Shown one piece after another: positions 1 to 7,690 of a stretch of 64,000 nt of DNA. Position 1 is the stretch's first letter; each line of letters begins with the position of its first letter. Source of the DNA: an uncultured Dehalococcoidia bacterium (GTDB lineage Bacteria > Chloroflexota > Dehalococcoidia > Lucifugimonadales > Australimonadaceae); contig OY282355.1 of assembly GCA_958295525.1 (NCBI GenBank), forward strand, positions 1-64,000, written 5' to 3'. Position numbers and translations under genes: made by a program. The notes below the pieces were generated by a model. It saw only the letters and a list, made by a program, of their open reading frames with translations. It did no database searches and was not told the origin of the DNA.

Positions 1-472
1 TTTGAACGAACTCTATTGCGGGAGCGAGGTCGTTGTCCGTTGACATAATGACGCCTACGTCAAATTCCTCCGCCACGGCTAGCGTGACGAAATCAATCGC
101 AAGGGCGACGTCGATGCCCTTCTCCTGCGCCCGCTCATTAGGCCATCCCCTCGGGTATCTGAGGTTGCGCCAAATGACCGTCGCGCCGCCTGCCTCCCAG
201 TCGGCGCATTGCCGCCTATGCGCGGTGTACGTCACCGGGTCTCTGGCGGCGTCTGGACGGCCGGTGTAGATCCGAACCGCCTTCAGCGCGCACGCCGCCC
301 CCGAAGGCCCTCCCCTCGCCTCAATGACTTTCCCCAGTTTCATGGGGTCGAATTGCCCGGCCGCCGCAGGGGCGCCGTCCCCGAAGAAATTCCCTCGCGC
401 GCCTCTGTAGGCGTTCTGCGCGTCCACGAACAGCATTAGCCGGAGCGGGCTTGGCGTTGGGTAAGCGTTCAT
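1..472 (-). CDS. NYN-domain (PIN-like) ribonuclease, 3' end cut by window edge
   Basis: Reading the minus strand from an ATG at 472 gives an open frame to the window edge (about 157 residues, no stop). It has the NYN layout: an N-terminal strand with VDAQNAYRG (first catalytic Asp), a middle GIDVALAIDFV helix with acidic residues, and MSTDNDLAPAI carrying the last acidic pair. NYN domains are PIN-like metal-dependent RNases; the exact target cannot be told. It is divergently transcribed from the DUF1156 methyltransferase, with 133 bp between the starts, so the two may share control. It is distinct from the NYN gene at 24120, which has a different N-terminus. Family assignment is confident; the role in RNA turnover or defence is inference. 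Confidence 0.8.
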   Translation of the reverse strand, partial: MNAYPTPSPLRLMLFVDAQNAYRGARGNFFGDGAPAAAGQFDPMKLGKVIEARGGPSGAACALKAVRIYTGRPDAARDPVTYTAHRRQCADWEAGGATVIWRNLRYPRGWPNERAQEKGIDVALAIDFVTLAVAEEFDVGVIMSTDNDLAPAIEFVQ

Positions 473-566
473 CGTTCAAAGAATAAACCCCGCCGTTGGC
501 CTGCGCCCCGCGAGGCGCAGACGAACGACGGGAGCATTGGCCACAATATACATCGGCGTATCCGCG

Positions 567-591
567 TTGTCAACCCCCCCTGTGCTATACT
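567..591 (+). promoter_or_regulatory. Putative promoter of the DUF1156 gene
   Basis: TATACT at 586-591 is a near-consensus -10 box 14 nt before the ATG at 606. A TTGTCA at 567-572 could be the -35, but the spacer is only 13 nt because of a C-run, so only the -10 is well supported. There is no Shine-Dalgarno sequence before the ATG. Confidence 0.4.
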
Positions 592-605
592 CCCGCCCGA
601 CGCCT

Positions 606-3375
606 ATGACCGCCTTCCGCAAGAAACTCATCGAAGTCGACCTCCCCCTCGTCGCCATCAACGACGCGTCGGCGCGGGAGAAGCACTTGCGGCATGGCCA
701 TCCTTCCACTATGCACCGTTGGTGGGCGCGCCGCCCGCTCGCCGCCTGCCGCGCCGTCCTCTTCGCCTCGATGGTGGACGACCCCTCCGCCCTCCCTGAC
801 GAATTCCCCACCGAAGAGGCGCAGCGCCGGGAACGCTCGCGGCTGCACTCCATCATCAAGCGGCTCGTCGTCTGGGAGAACAGCAACGACGAGGCGCTGC
901 TCGCCGAGGCCAGATACGAAATCGCCCGATCCGTCGCCCGTTCCCGCAACGAAATTTGCCCCGCGTCGCCCGACGGCGTGCTCGCCTATCTGCGCGACTA
1001 CGCCCCGCCCGTCTACGACCCCTTCGCGGGCGGCGGCTCCATCCCGCTGGAGGCGCAGCGCCTCGGCCTCCGCGCCGTCGCGTCCGACCTCAACCCCGTC
1101 GCCGTGCTCATCAACAAAGCGCTCATCGAACTGCCGCCGAAAGTCGCGGGCAAGCCGCCCGTGAACCCGGACGCGCGCAGCGCAGGGGGCGCCGAGTGGC
1201 GCGGCGCCGCCGGCCTCGCCGCCGACGTCCGCTACTACGGGAAGTGGATGCGCGACCAGGCGTTCGAGCGCATCGGCCACCTCTACCCGAAGGCCAAGTT
1301 GCCGGACGGCGGCGAGGCGACCGTCATCGCCTGGCTCTGGGCGCGCACGGTTCCGTGCCCCAACCCAGCCTGCGGCGTGCCGATGCCATTGGTGAGGACG
1401 TTCCAACTCTCCAAGAAAAGCAAGGAGCATTATTGGATGCGCCCGGCATTGAAGCCCGACTCCAAGCGTGTCTCCTTTAGCGTCCAGAATCATGCTGGAG
1501 ACGTTCCTAAAGTTGGAACAGTACACCGCAATGGCGTGCGTTGCGTCGCCTGTGGAGTGACCCAGCGCACTTCCTATGCCCGAGAAGAGTCCAAGGCAGG
1601 CAGGATGGGCGAGCAGATGACCGCCATCGTCGCCGAGGGCGACCGCAAGCGTCTTTTCCTTCCACCGAGCGAGGAGCACGTTGCAATTGCGCGCGCGGCG
1701 GAACCAAAATGGCGAATTTCGCAAAAAATGCCCGCGACCGCTCACCTTGTGAGCGGTCGCGGGTACGGGATCTCCAGATGGAGCGAACTTTTCACTGAGC
1801 GGCAACTCGTCGCACTCACAACCTTCAGCGACCTCGTGAAGGAAGCGCGAGATGAGGTTAGAAAGGATGAAGGCAGCGAGGAATACGCGAACATCGTTGC
1901 AACATACCTAGCTTTGGCTTTCAGCAAAAACACGGAAATGAACTCAAGTTTCTCCACTTGGGAAGCAGATGTTGTTTCTGTTAGAGGCGTATTTGGGCGT
2001 CAGGCAATCCCAATGATCTTTGATTTTGCGGAAGCAAATAGTTTTGCCAACTTGGCTCAGAACTGGTCAATCAGAGTTGAATGGGTAGCCGAGACTGTTG
2101 AACAATTGCCTGTTAGCCTCAATAATGGCGAAACATTCCAAGCAGATGCTGCTGCTACGACGTACTCCGTCATAGAACCAGTTATCGTTACTGATCCTCC
2201 TTACTACGACAACATAAGTTACGCCGAACTCTCCGACTTTTTCTACGTATGGTTGCGAACAACGCTCCGCGATGTCTACCCTGATCTCTTTGCAAGCATG
2301 CTCGTCCCGATAGATGAGGAAATGATCGCTGCTCCTCGCTTTGAGAACTCGATGGAACGTTTTGAACGCCTCTTGCGAAGAGCGCTCGACCTAATTCGCC
2401 AATCCTGCGCTGGCAATGTCCCTTCGGCGTTTTTCTACGCCTATAAGCAACAAGAAGAGGAATTGGGTGGAAAAGCGTCTACAGGCTGGGAGATGATGCT
2501 CTCGGCGCTGATAGGCGCGGGTTTCCAAATCGTGGGCACATGGCCTATGCGTACGGAAGGAAAGGGAAGGCTGAATGCGATGAGCACAAACTCCCTCGCC
2601 ACATCCGTTGTGGCTGGTCTGTCGTCCGCGCGCGGAGAATGCGCCGGTGGGGACGCGGACGCAGTTCCTGCAGGAGTTGGGGCGGGAGTTGCCCGCCGCG
2701 CTCGACCACCTGAGGCATGACGGCCATATTGACCCGGTCGACCTCCGGCAGGCGGCCATCGGCCCCGGGATGCGGGTCTACTCGCGCTACGCCCGCGTCG
2801 AGCGGGTGGACGGCGAGCCGTTCACGGTGCTTGAGGCGCTGCAGGAGATCAACAGGGCAATGGACTTCTACACGGAGCGCGACGAAGGCGAGTTGGATTC
2901 GCCCAGCAGATTCTGCCTCGCATGGCTTCGGACGCACGGCCACGCGAAGCGTCCGTTCGGCGACGCGGAGACGCTCGCCAAATCAATGAACGTGTCGGTC
3001 GAGGCGCTTGCGGACGACGGCTTGCTCGCCGCGGAGCGCGGGGAGGTTCGGCTGCACGAGGTCGGCGACTACTCGCCCGACGAGCCGATGCGCGGCGAGG
3101 TTGGGGCGTGGGAGGGCTGCTTTCGGATGGCGTGGCATTTCCACTCGGGCGCCGAGGGGCGTGAGGGCGTCGTGGGCGCGGCGAAGGTTGCCCTTGCGCT
3201 GAGTCCCGCCGCGCTGGGCGGCGCGGAGCGCCTCGCGCCCATCCTCTACGACGTCTCCGACCGGCGGAGCGACGCCCGCGCCGCCGCCGCGTTCAACGAC
3301 CTCGCCGGCGCCTGGGAGGACGTCCTGCGGAGGGCGGGGGACATCCGCGAGCGCGGCCCGAGGATGCTGCTGTGA
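606..3375 (+). pseudogene. DUF1156 adenine-specific DNA methyltransferase, split by a +1 frameshift
   Basis: The N-terminal frame (606-2720) begins MTAFRKKLIEVDLPLVAIN and carries the SAM-binding motif DPFAGGGSIPLEA near residue 138, a Cys pair CPNPAC near 251 with a later CVACG (Zn ribbon), and the catalytic DPPYYDNISYAEL near 529. This is the DUF1156 family of N6-adenine DNA methylases, usually about 900-1000 residues. The expected continuation after TSVV is LVCRPR, which lies in the next frame (open to 3375). One extra G at 2612-2613 joins the two frames into about 922 residues. The downstream part (PFTVLEALQEINRAMDFY...) is otherwise intact, so this is a recent mutation, an assembly error or programmed slippage. 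GC drops sharply around 1700-2580. The real start is 606, not the upstream in-frame codon at 537. DUF1156 enzymes often sit in restriction or defence loci; here it is flanked by NYN and GIY-YIG proteins. Confidence 0.8.
1731..1763. repeat. Perfect 15-bp inverted repeat inside the methyltransferase gene
   Basis: Arms 1731-1745 and 1749-1763 (CCCGCGACCGCTCAC and its reverse complement) flank a 3-nt CTT loop. The 33-bp element is in frame and encodes PATAHLVSGRG, at the boundary where GC-rich sequence changes to AT-richer sequence. It may be an inserted palindromic element that kept the frame. Confidence 0.7.
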
Positions 3376-3481
3376 GCGGCGCCCCCAGTACTGGGGACGT
3401 CCTTGACCGCGAGCGCGGGAATGACGGTGGGAGGGAGCGCCACGTCCTGACCGCGAAAGCGGGAACTTGCAGGAGCCGAAT

Positions 3482-3850
3482 ATGAACCCCGCGCCCGGCC
3501 CCGCATCGCTGCTGTCCGTGAAGCATCGCCTTCGGCAGGAGAGCGCCCTCAAGCCGTTCACGCCCGCCGAAGTTCGGCGCGTTCCGAAGGATGAGGGCGG
3601 CGTCTACGCGCTATGGCTTCCCTCCGGCGAATGCCTCTACGTCGGGATGTCGGAGGATCGCATCCGCGCCCGCTTGATGGACCACCTCCGCAACGAAACG
3701 AACCCCGGCCTGCTGCGCGACCTGCGAATGTTCTCGAACGCCGTCGCCTTCTCCGCCGTCCATCCGCTCGCGCCGGAGGACATTCGCTACCTCGAGGAGC
3801 GCCTCATCCGCGACTGGAACCCTCGCCACAACCAAACGTTCAACGGCTAA
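3482..3850 (+). CDS. GIY-YIG nuclease-superfamily protein
   Basis: This 122-residue protein has the whole GIY-YIG core: GGVYALW (GIY strand), LYVGMSED (YIG strand), RARLMDHL with the conserved Arg, YLEERLI with the metal-binding Glu, and a closing NPRHN. The domain makes up nearly the whole protein, as in stand-alone members related to UvrC and YhbQ. The ATG at 3482 is preceded by CAGGAG at a good distance, so it is preferred over the TTG at 3467. It follows the broken DUF1156 methylase by about 100 bp on the same strand, and the intervening DNA holds degenerate copies of the dispersed repeat. It could be a nuclease partner of the methylase, but that rests on position only. Confidence 0.75.
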   Translation: MNPAPGPASLLSVKHRLRQESALKPFTPAEVRRVPKDEGGVYALWLPSGECLYVGMSEDRIRARLMDHLRNETNPGLLRDLRMFSNAVAFSAVHPLAPEDIRYLEERLIRDWNPRHNQTFNG

Positions 3851-3884
3851 TCGGTCGGGCAGGGCAGGGGGGCGCCTCGTCCCC

Positions 3885-4040
3885 TTGCCCCGTCATTCCC
3901 GCGCAGGCGGGAATCTCGCCCCCTTGCCCCCGTCATTCCCGCGCAGGCGGGAATCTCGCTCCCTTGCCCCGTCATTCCCGCGCAGGCGGGAATCTCGCCC
4001 CCTTGCCCCGCCGTTCCCGCGCAGGCGGGAATCTCGCCCC
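3885..4040. repeat. Array of four dispersed palindromic repeats
   Basis: Four copies of the family core (ATTCCCGC-GCAG-GCGGGAAT) start near 3892, 3932, 3971 and 4010, with a period of about 39 bp and similar linkers (CTCGCCCCCTTGCCCC). Each core is a hairpin with 8-bp arms and a 4-nt loop. The array lies between the convergent ends of the GIY-YIG gene and aroKB and could act as a two-way terminator. Confidence 0.9.
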
Positions 4041-4042
4041 TC

Positions 4043-5701
4043 TCACTCCCCCAACTCGCGGACGACGCGCTCGACCGCTTCTTGCGGAACGCCCCGGCGG
4101 GAGACGGCGGAGCCGACGCCGTCGAGGAACACCCAAGAGATTTGCCCTGCCGTCGTTTTCTTGTCGCGCGACATCGCATCCAGGATCGCCTCAGGCGCGA
4201 CGTTGGCGTAGGACTGCGGGAGGCCGAATTGCGCGAGCAGCGACGCCTGACGCTCCGCGACGCCTGACGGCGTGACGCCCTCGGCCATTCCGAGGCGGGC
4301 TGCGCCCGTCATTCCGATGGCGACGGCCTCGCCGTGCAGATAGGCGCCGTAGCCCGCCGCCGCCTCGACGCCGTGCCCGATGGTGTGGCCGTAGTTCAGC
4401 AGGCGGCGCAAGCCGCTCGTCTCGCGCTCGTCGGCGCTGACGATTCGCGCCTTGACGGCGGCGTTGCGCGCGACGGCCTCGGTCGTCAGACCGGGATCGA
4501 GAGCGAGCAGCGCGCCGGCGTTGCGCTCGTAGAAGTCCACGAGCGGCGCTTCCAGCGCGAAACCGTGCTTGATCGCCTCCGCCCAACCCTCGCGGAGCGC
4601 GCGCTCCGGCAGCGTTCGCAGGGCGGAGACGTCGGCCAGAACCATTGCGGGGTGATGGAACGCCCCGACCATATTCTTGGCTGCGGGCAGGTCGACGCCC
4701 GTCTTGCCGCCGATTGCGGAGTCCACCATCGCCGTGAGCGAGGTGGGAACCTGCACGAGGCGAACGCCGCGCAGGAAGGTCGCCGCGACGTAGCCCGCGA
4801 GGTCGCCCACGACGCCGCCGCCCACCGCGACGATGACGTCGCCGCGCTCGGCTCTGCATTTGGCGAGCCACTCGCACAGGACGGCCGCAGTCGCCAGGGA
4901 CTTGCTCTCCTCGCCGGCGGGAAAAGTGAACAGCCCCATCTCAATGCCCGCCGCGTGGAGCGAGCGCTGCGCCGCGCGCCCGTAAGGATGGACGACGTTG
5001 CCGTCGCAGATGATGTAGGCGCGTCCGGAGAAGCCGGACTCCGCGAGGCGGCGCCCCAAGTCGGCCTCCAGCGTCTCCCATCCCACGAACACCGGATACG
5101 CGCCGGAATCCACGGTCACGGTCGCGGCGAGCGCGGGGTCGTTCTCCCACGCGGACGGCGCGCCGAACCGCCGCCACGCCCGGACGACCTCGCTCGCCGC
5201 CTGCTCGACGGCGAGGCCGTCGGTGTGGACCGTCCAATGGGCGAGGGCGTAGGCGGCCTGGCGCTCGCGCTTGAGCGACTCGATGCGCCCAAGCGCGTCG
5301 TCGGCCTGCAGCATCGGGCGCACCATCGCCTCCGCGCCCTCGGTTTCGGCGGCGTGCGAAAGGCGGCGGTAGATCGTTTCGGGGCGCGCCTCCAGCGCGA
5401 CGACGAGCCCTGACGCGAGCATGCCGCCGAGCGACTGGTCGTGCATCACGGAGCCCGCGCCGGTGGAGACGACGACGCGCTCCTCGGCGGCGAACTCGGC
5501 GATGACGGCGCGCTCGAGTGCGCGGAAGGCGGGCTCGCCGTCCTCGGCGAATATCCGCTCGACGGGCTTGCCGGCGCGGGCGACGATGCGCTCGTCGGCG
5601 TCGGCGAACGTCCAGCCGAGGAGTTGGGCGGTCCTGCGCCCGACGGCGCTCTTGCCCGCGCCGGAGAAGCCGATGAAGTAGATGCGGTTGCGGGTGGTCA
5701 T
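4043..5701 (-). CDS. aroKB: Bifunctional shikimate kinase / 3-dehydroquinate synthase
   Basis: This 552-residue fusion joins two shikimate-pathway enzymes. Residues 1 to about 175 are shikimate kinase (AroK), with the P-loop GFSGAGKSAVG and shikimate-binding DADERI. From about 190 to the end is 3-dehydroquinate synthase (AroB), starting VTVDSGAYPVFVG, with the NAD-binding GGGVVGDLAGY, the GGKTGVD segment and the metal-site GHTIGHGVEA. AroB makes 3-dehydroquinate from DAHP; AroK phosphorylates shikimate two steps later. The start overlaps the stop of the upstream PIN-like gene by 4 nt, so translation is probably coupled. It is the last gene of the run aroC - small ORF - ATPase - PIN - aroKB. 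Kinase-synthase fusions are known but unusual; all visible active-site motifs are intact. Confidence 0.95.
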   Translation of the reverse strand: MTTRNRIYFIGFSGAGKSAVGRRTAQLLGWTFADADERIVARAGKPVERIFAEDGEPAFRALERAVIAEFAAEERVVVSTGAGSVMHDQSLGGMLASGLVVALEARPETIYRRLSHAAETEGAEAMVRPMLQADDALGRIESLKRERQAAYALAHWTVHTDGLAVEQAASEVVRAWRRFGAPSAWENDPALAATVTVDSGAYPVFVGWETLEADLGRRLAESGFSGRAYIICDGNVVHPYGRAAQRSLHAAGIEMGLFTFPAGEESKSLATAAVLCEWLAKCRAERGDVIVAVGGGVVGDLAGYVAATFLRGVRLVQVPTSLTAMVDSAIGGKTGVDLPAAKNMVGAFHHPAMVLADVSALRTLPERALREGWAEAIKHGFALEAPLVDFYERNAGALLALDPGLTTEAVARNAAVKARIVSADERETSGLRRLLNYGHTIGHGVEAAAGYGAYLHGEAVAIGMTGAARLGMAEGVTPSGVAERQASLLAQFGLPQSYANVAPEAILDAMSRDKKTTAGQISWVFLDGVGSAVSRRGVPQEAVERVVRELGE

Positions 5702-6180
5702 TCAGGCGCTCGTGCGCGCTGCAGCGCGTCCGCAATGGTAGCAGAATCGAACCCCAATGCGCCGCCTGCCGCCGCCGCGAGCACGCCTTCGTCCTCCGTC
5801 ACAAGCATCGCCTGCGTAGCGATTGCGAGGTGGGCGAGATAGCGGTCGTCGTCGGGGAAGGAAGGGAGGGGGTCGGAGGGAGGAACGTGCTCGTATTTGG
5901 AGCGGTCTGGGTTCTTTGTCATCTGAACCAGCAACCGGAAGACATCCACGTCAATCGGCACGCCGCTTGCCTTGAGGTCATCGGTTTTCCGACAGAAGAG
6001 GCGCCACCACTCCTTGCTGTACGCCAGCACGTGTCCGTTCGCTGCGATTGCCCGCACCAACTCTCCGGCCTCTAGGTGGTCGTTTCCAACCTTGTGGTAG
6101 CGGCTTCCAATGGTCTCAAGCGGGCCGCCGCCCGCCAGCGCCCAGAGAAAGACATTCTCGTCCAACACGAAGACCGCCAT
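5698..6180 (-). CDS. PIN-like nuclease, partner of the upstream AAA ATPase
   Basis: This 160-residue protein begins MAVFVLDENVFLWAL, the first acidic strand of a PIN-like fold, and ends with a DDRYLAHLAIATQ helix and a VTEDEGVL strand, matching the later acidic positions. PIN domains are metal-dependent RNases, often toxins. Its ATG overlaps the ATPase stop by 1 nt (TAATG) and its own stop overlaps aroKB by 4 nt. The ATPase and PIN genes therefore look like a coupled pair inserted into the aro operon. No AbrB/MazE-type antitoxin is beside it, so the ATPase may be the controlling partner. The fold is fairly sure; the toxin or defence role is inference. Confidence 0.65.
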   Translation of the reverse strand: MAVFVLDENVFLWALAGGGPLETIGSRYHKVGNDHLEAGELVRAIAANGHVLAYSKEWWRLFCRKTDDLKASGVPIDVDVFRLLVQMTKNPDRSKYEHVPPSDPLPSFPDDDRYLAHLAIATQAMLVTEDEGVLAAAAGGALGFDSATIADALQRARAPE

Positions 6181-7529
6181 TAGGCAACAGGTTCGGAGAG
6201 AGCGGAGATCAACTCTTCCATATCCTTCAGGTCTTCGTCCATAAAGCCAGGGAGTCCGCCGGTGACGCGCCCCATTTCGTCTATCTCGCGCTTCTCGGCG
6301 GTCGCCACGCCATGCTCGTCTTTGTCGAAGGCGTAGACGGCGACGTCCTCCCGCCGCAGAACGCCTTTCGCCACGAGAACGAGCAGGCGCGACACGATGC
6401 GTTCGCTGTGCGTGCTGATGATGAACTGCGTCCCCTGCTTGGCGATGGCCGCTAGCATCTCCACGAAGTTGCGCTGGGCGCGCGGGTGCAGGTGAACCTC
6501 GGGCTCCTCGATGCCGATGGTCGCCTCGTTGCCGACCATCGAGTCGTTAGCCGCGAGCGCGATCTGCAGGAACACTTGGCTCAACTGATTCGCGCCGAAA
6601 CTCTCGTTGTTCGCGCCGATAGGCATCCGTCCGTTCCCATCCCGTGTGGGTAGAAAGGTGATCGAAACGCCCCAGCCTTCGCCTGTCCGCACCAAATCAG
6701 ACCGGATCCGCAGGTCGGCGACGGTTTCCAACCAATCCGATAGTTGCTCCTCCACGCCGCGATTCATCGCCAGCGCAGTGGCGGCGTTGCTGGAGAAATC
6801 GCCGTATCCGGCGGCGGCCAAGTCAAGGCGCGCGTCATCATGCAACGGGAACGTTTGCCCTATGAACCCTCGGCCCGCCGGGACAAGAAAAAAGCGGCAG
6901 AGTTGGATGGGCGAGGCTTTGCCTAGTCGCGCAACGTCTTCCTGAAAATCTTTCATAGCAACGGGATTATCAAACAAAGAACTGAAGAAGCCGGCACGGA
7001 CGATTTCCGCATCGAACCCTCTAAACGGCATTGGATTCTTTGCGCGAATCGTAGCAAGGATATCTTCGTTAGGCGCTTGGACGCGACTTGATCCCGTAGG
7101 CGTTACTCCTATCTGTTCACTGAATGCAGACTCGCCGCGCAACACGCAATGGTAATCAACTCTATTGGGCAACCCACCGAGGATGTAGGTTCTCCAAGAC
7201 TTCTGGTAGTCGGCATACCTGCTGATGGCAGGCCACGGCGTCGGGCCCAGTGCGTCCTGCCGCGCCTCCAGCGTGATGTCGACCGGCAAGGCGATGTCGC
7301 CGCCGTGGACGACCTCCTCGAAACTGCCGAGGTCGGCGATCGCTGGCGCGCCCTCGCGGCCGGTGTAGACCGCCTCGCCCGCGAGCGACGATTGCTTGAG
7401 GAAGGCGAGCGCCTGCAGCGCGGACGATTTGCCTGTGCCGCTACGCCCCACGAACAAGGTGATTGGCGCGAGGTCGAACGACTGGTCGCGGAAGGCTTTG
7501 AAGTTGCGGAGTCCGAGTTTCAGCAGCAT
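6180..7529 (-). CDS. AAA family ATPase (OLD/RecF-like)
   Basis: This 449-residue ABC/SMC-type ATPase has an N-terminal LGLRNFKAFRDQSFDL and P-loop VGRSGTGKSSALQ near residue 27. Late in the protein come IGIEEPEVHLHPRAQ (Walker B with signature context) and FIISTHSERI (H-loop). This matches the single-protein AAA ATPases related to OLD and RecF (AAA_15/AAA_21/DUF3696 type). No TOPRIM domain is visible after the ATPase; the last 60 residues are short and acidic, so it lacks the OLD nuclease. The coupled PIN-like gene downstream could supply a nuclease in trans. Several known anti-phage systems pair such an ATPase with a separate effector, which makes a defence role plausible but unproven. The ATG at 7529 has only a weak GGACGG Shine-Dalgarno. 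Confidence 0.8.
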   Translation of the reverse strand: MLLKLGLRNFKAFRDQSFDLAPITLFVGRSGTGKSSALQALAFLKQSSLAGEAVYTGREGAPAIADLGSFEEVVHGGDIALPVDITLEARQDALGPTPWPAISRYADYQKSWRTYILGGLPNRVDYHCVLRGESAFSEQIGVTPTGSSRVQAPNEDILATIRAKNPMPFRGFDAEIVRAGFFSSLFDNPVAMKDFQEDVARLGKASPIQLCRFFLVPAGRGFIGQTFPLHDDARLDLAAAGYGDFSSNAATALAMNRGVEEQLSDWLETVADLRIRSDLVRTGEGWGVSITFLPTRDGNGRMPIGANNESFGANQLSQVFLQIALAANDSMVGNEATIGIEEPEVHLHPRAQRNFVEMLAAIAKQGTQFIISTHSERIVSRLLVLVAKGVLRREDVAVYAFDKDEHGVATAEKREIDEMGRVTGGLPGFMDEDLKDMEELISALSEPVA

Positions 7530-7567
7530 CGTGTTCCGTCCGTTGGCCGCGCGCGGCCGGAGGCTAT

Positions 7568-7678
7568 CTACGCCCCGTCCGCTATGCTATCACGCTCCCC
7601 CCACAAGCCGCCGTGCGCGGCGATGGCCGCGTCCGCCTCGCCCATCAGCCGGACGGTGTCCCGCAGCGCCTCCGCCAT
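7568..7678 (-). CDS. Small ORF between aroC and the ATPase gene
   Basis: An ATG at 7678 opens a 36-codon frame starting MAEALRDTVRLMGEADAAIA and ending DSIADGA. It begins 13 nt after the aroC stop on the same strand and is preceded by GAGGAG at 7 nt spacing, better than the ATPase's own site. The sequence is predicted mostly helical and I do not recognise it. It may be a true small protein, a leader coupling aroC to the ATPase, or a chance frame. Confidence 0.4.
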   Translation of the reverse strand: MAEALRDTVRLMGEADAAIAAHGGLWGERDSIADGA

Positions 7679-7690
7679 CGCGCCGCTCCT

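Noticed and set aside
585-1805. 406-codon minus-strand frame opposite the methyltransferase
   Set aside because: Composition is that of an antisense shadow of a GC-rich gene; the plus strand has clear methylase motifs.
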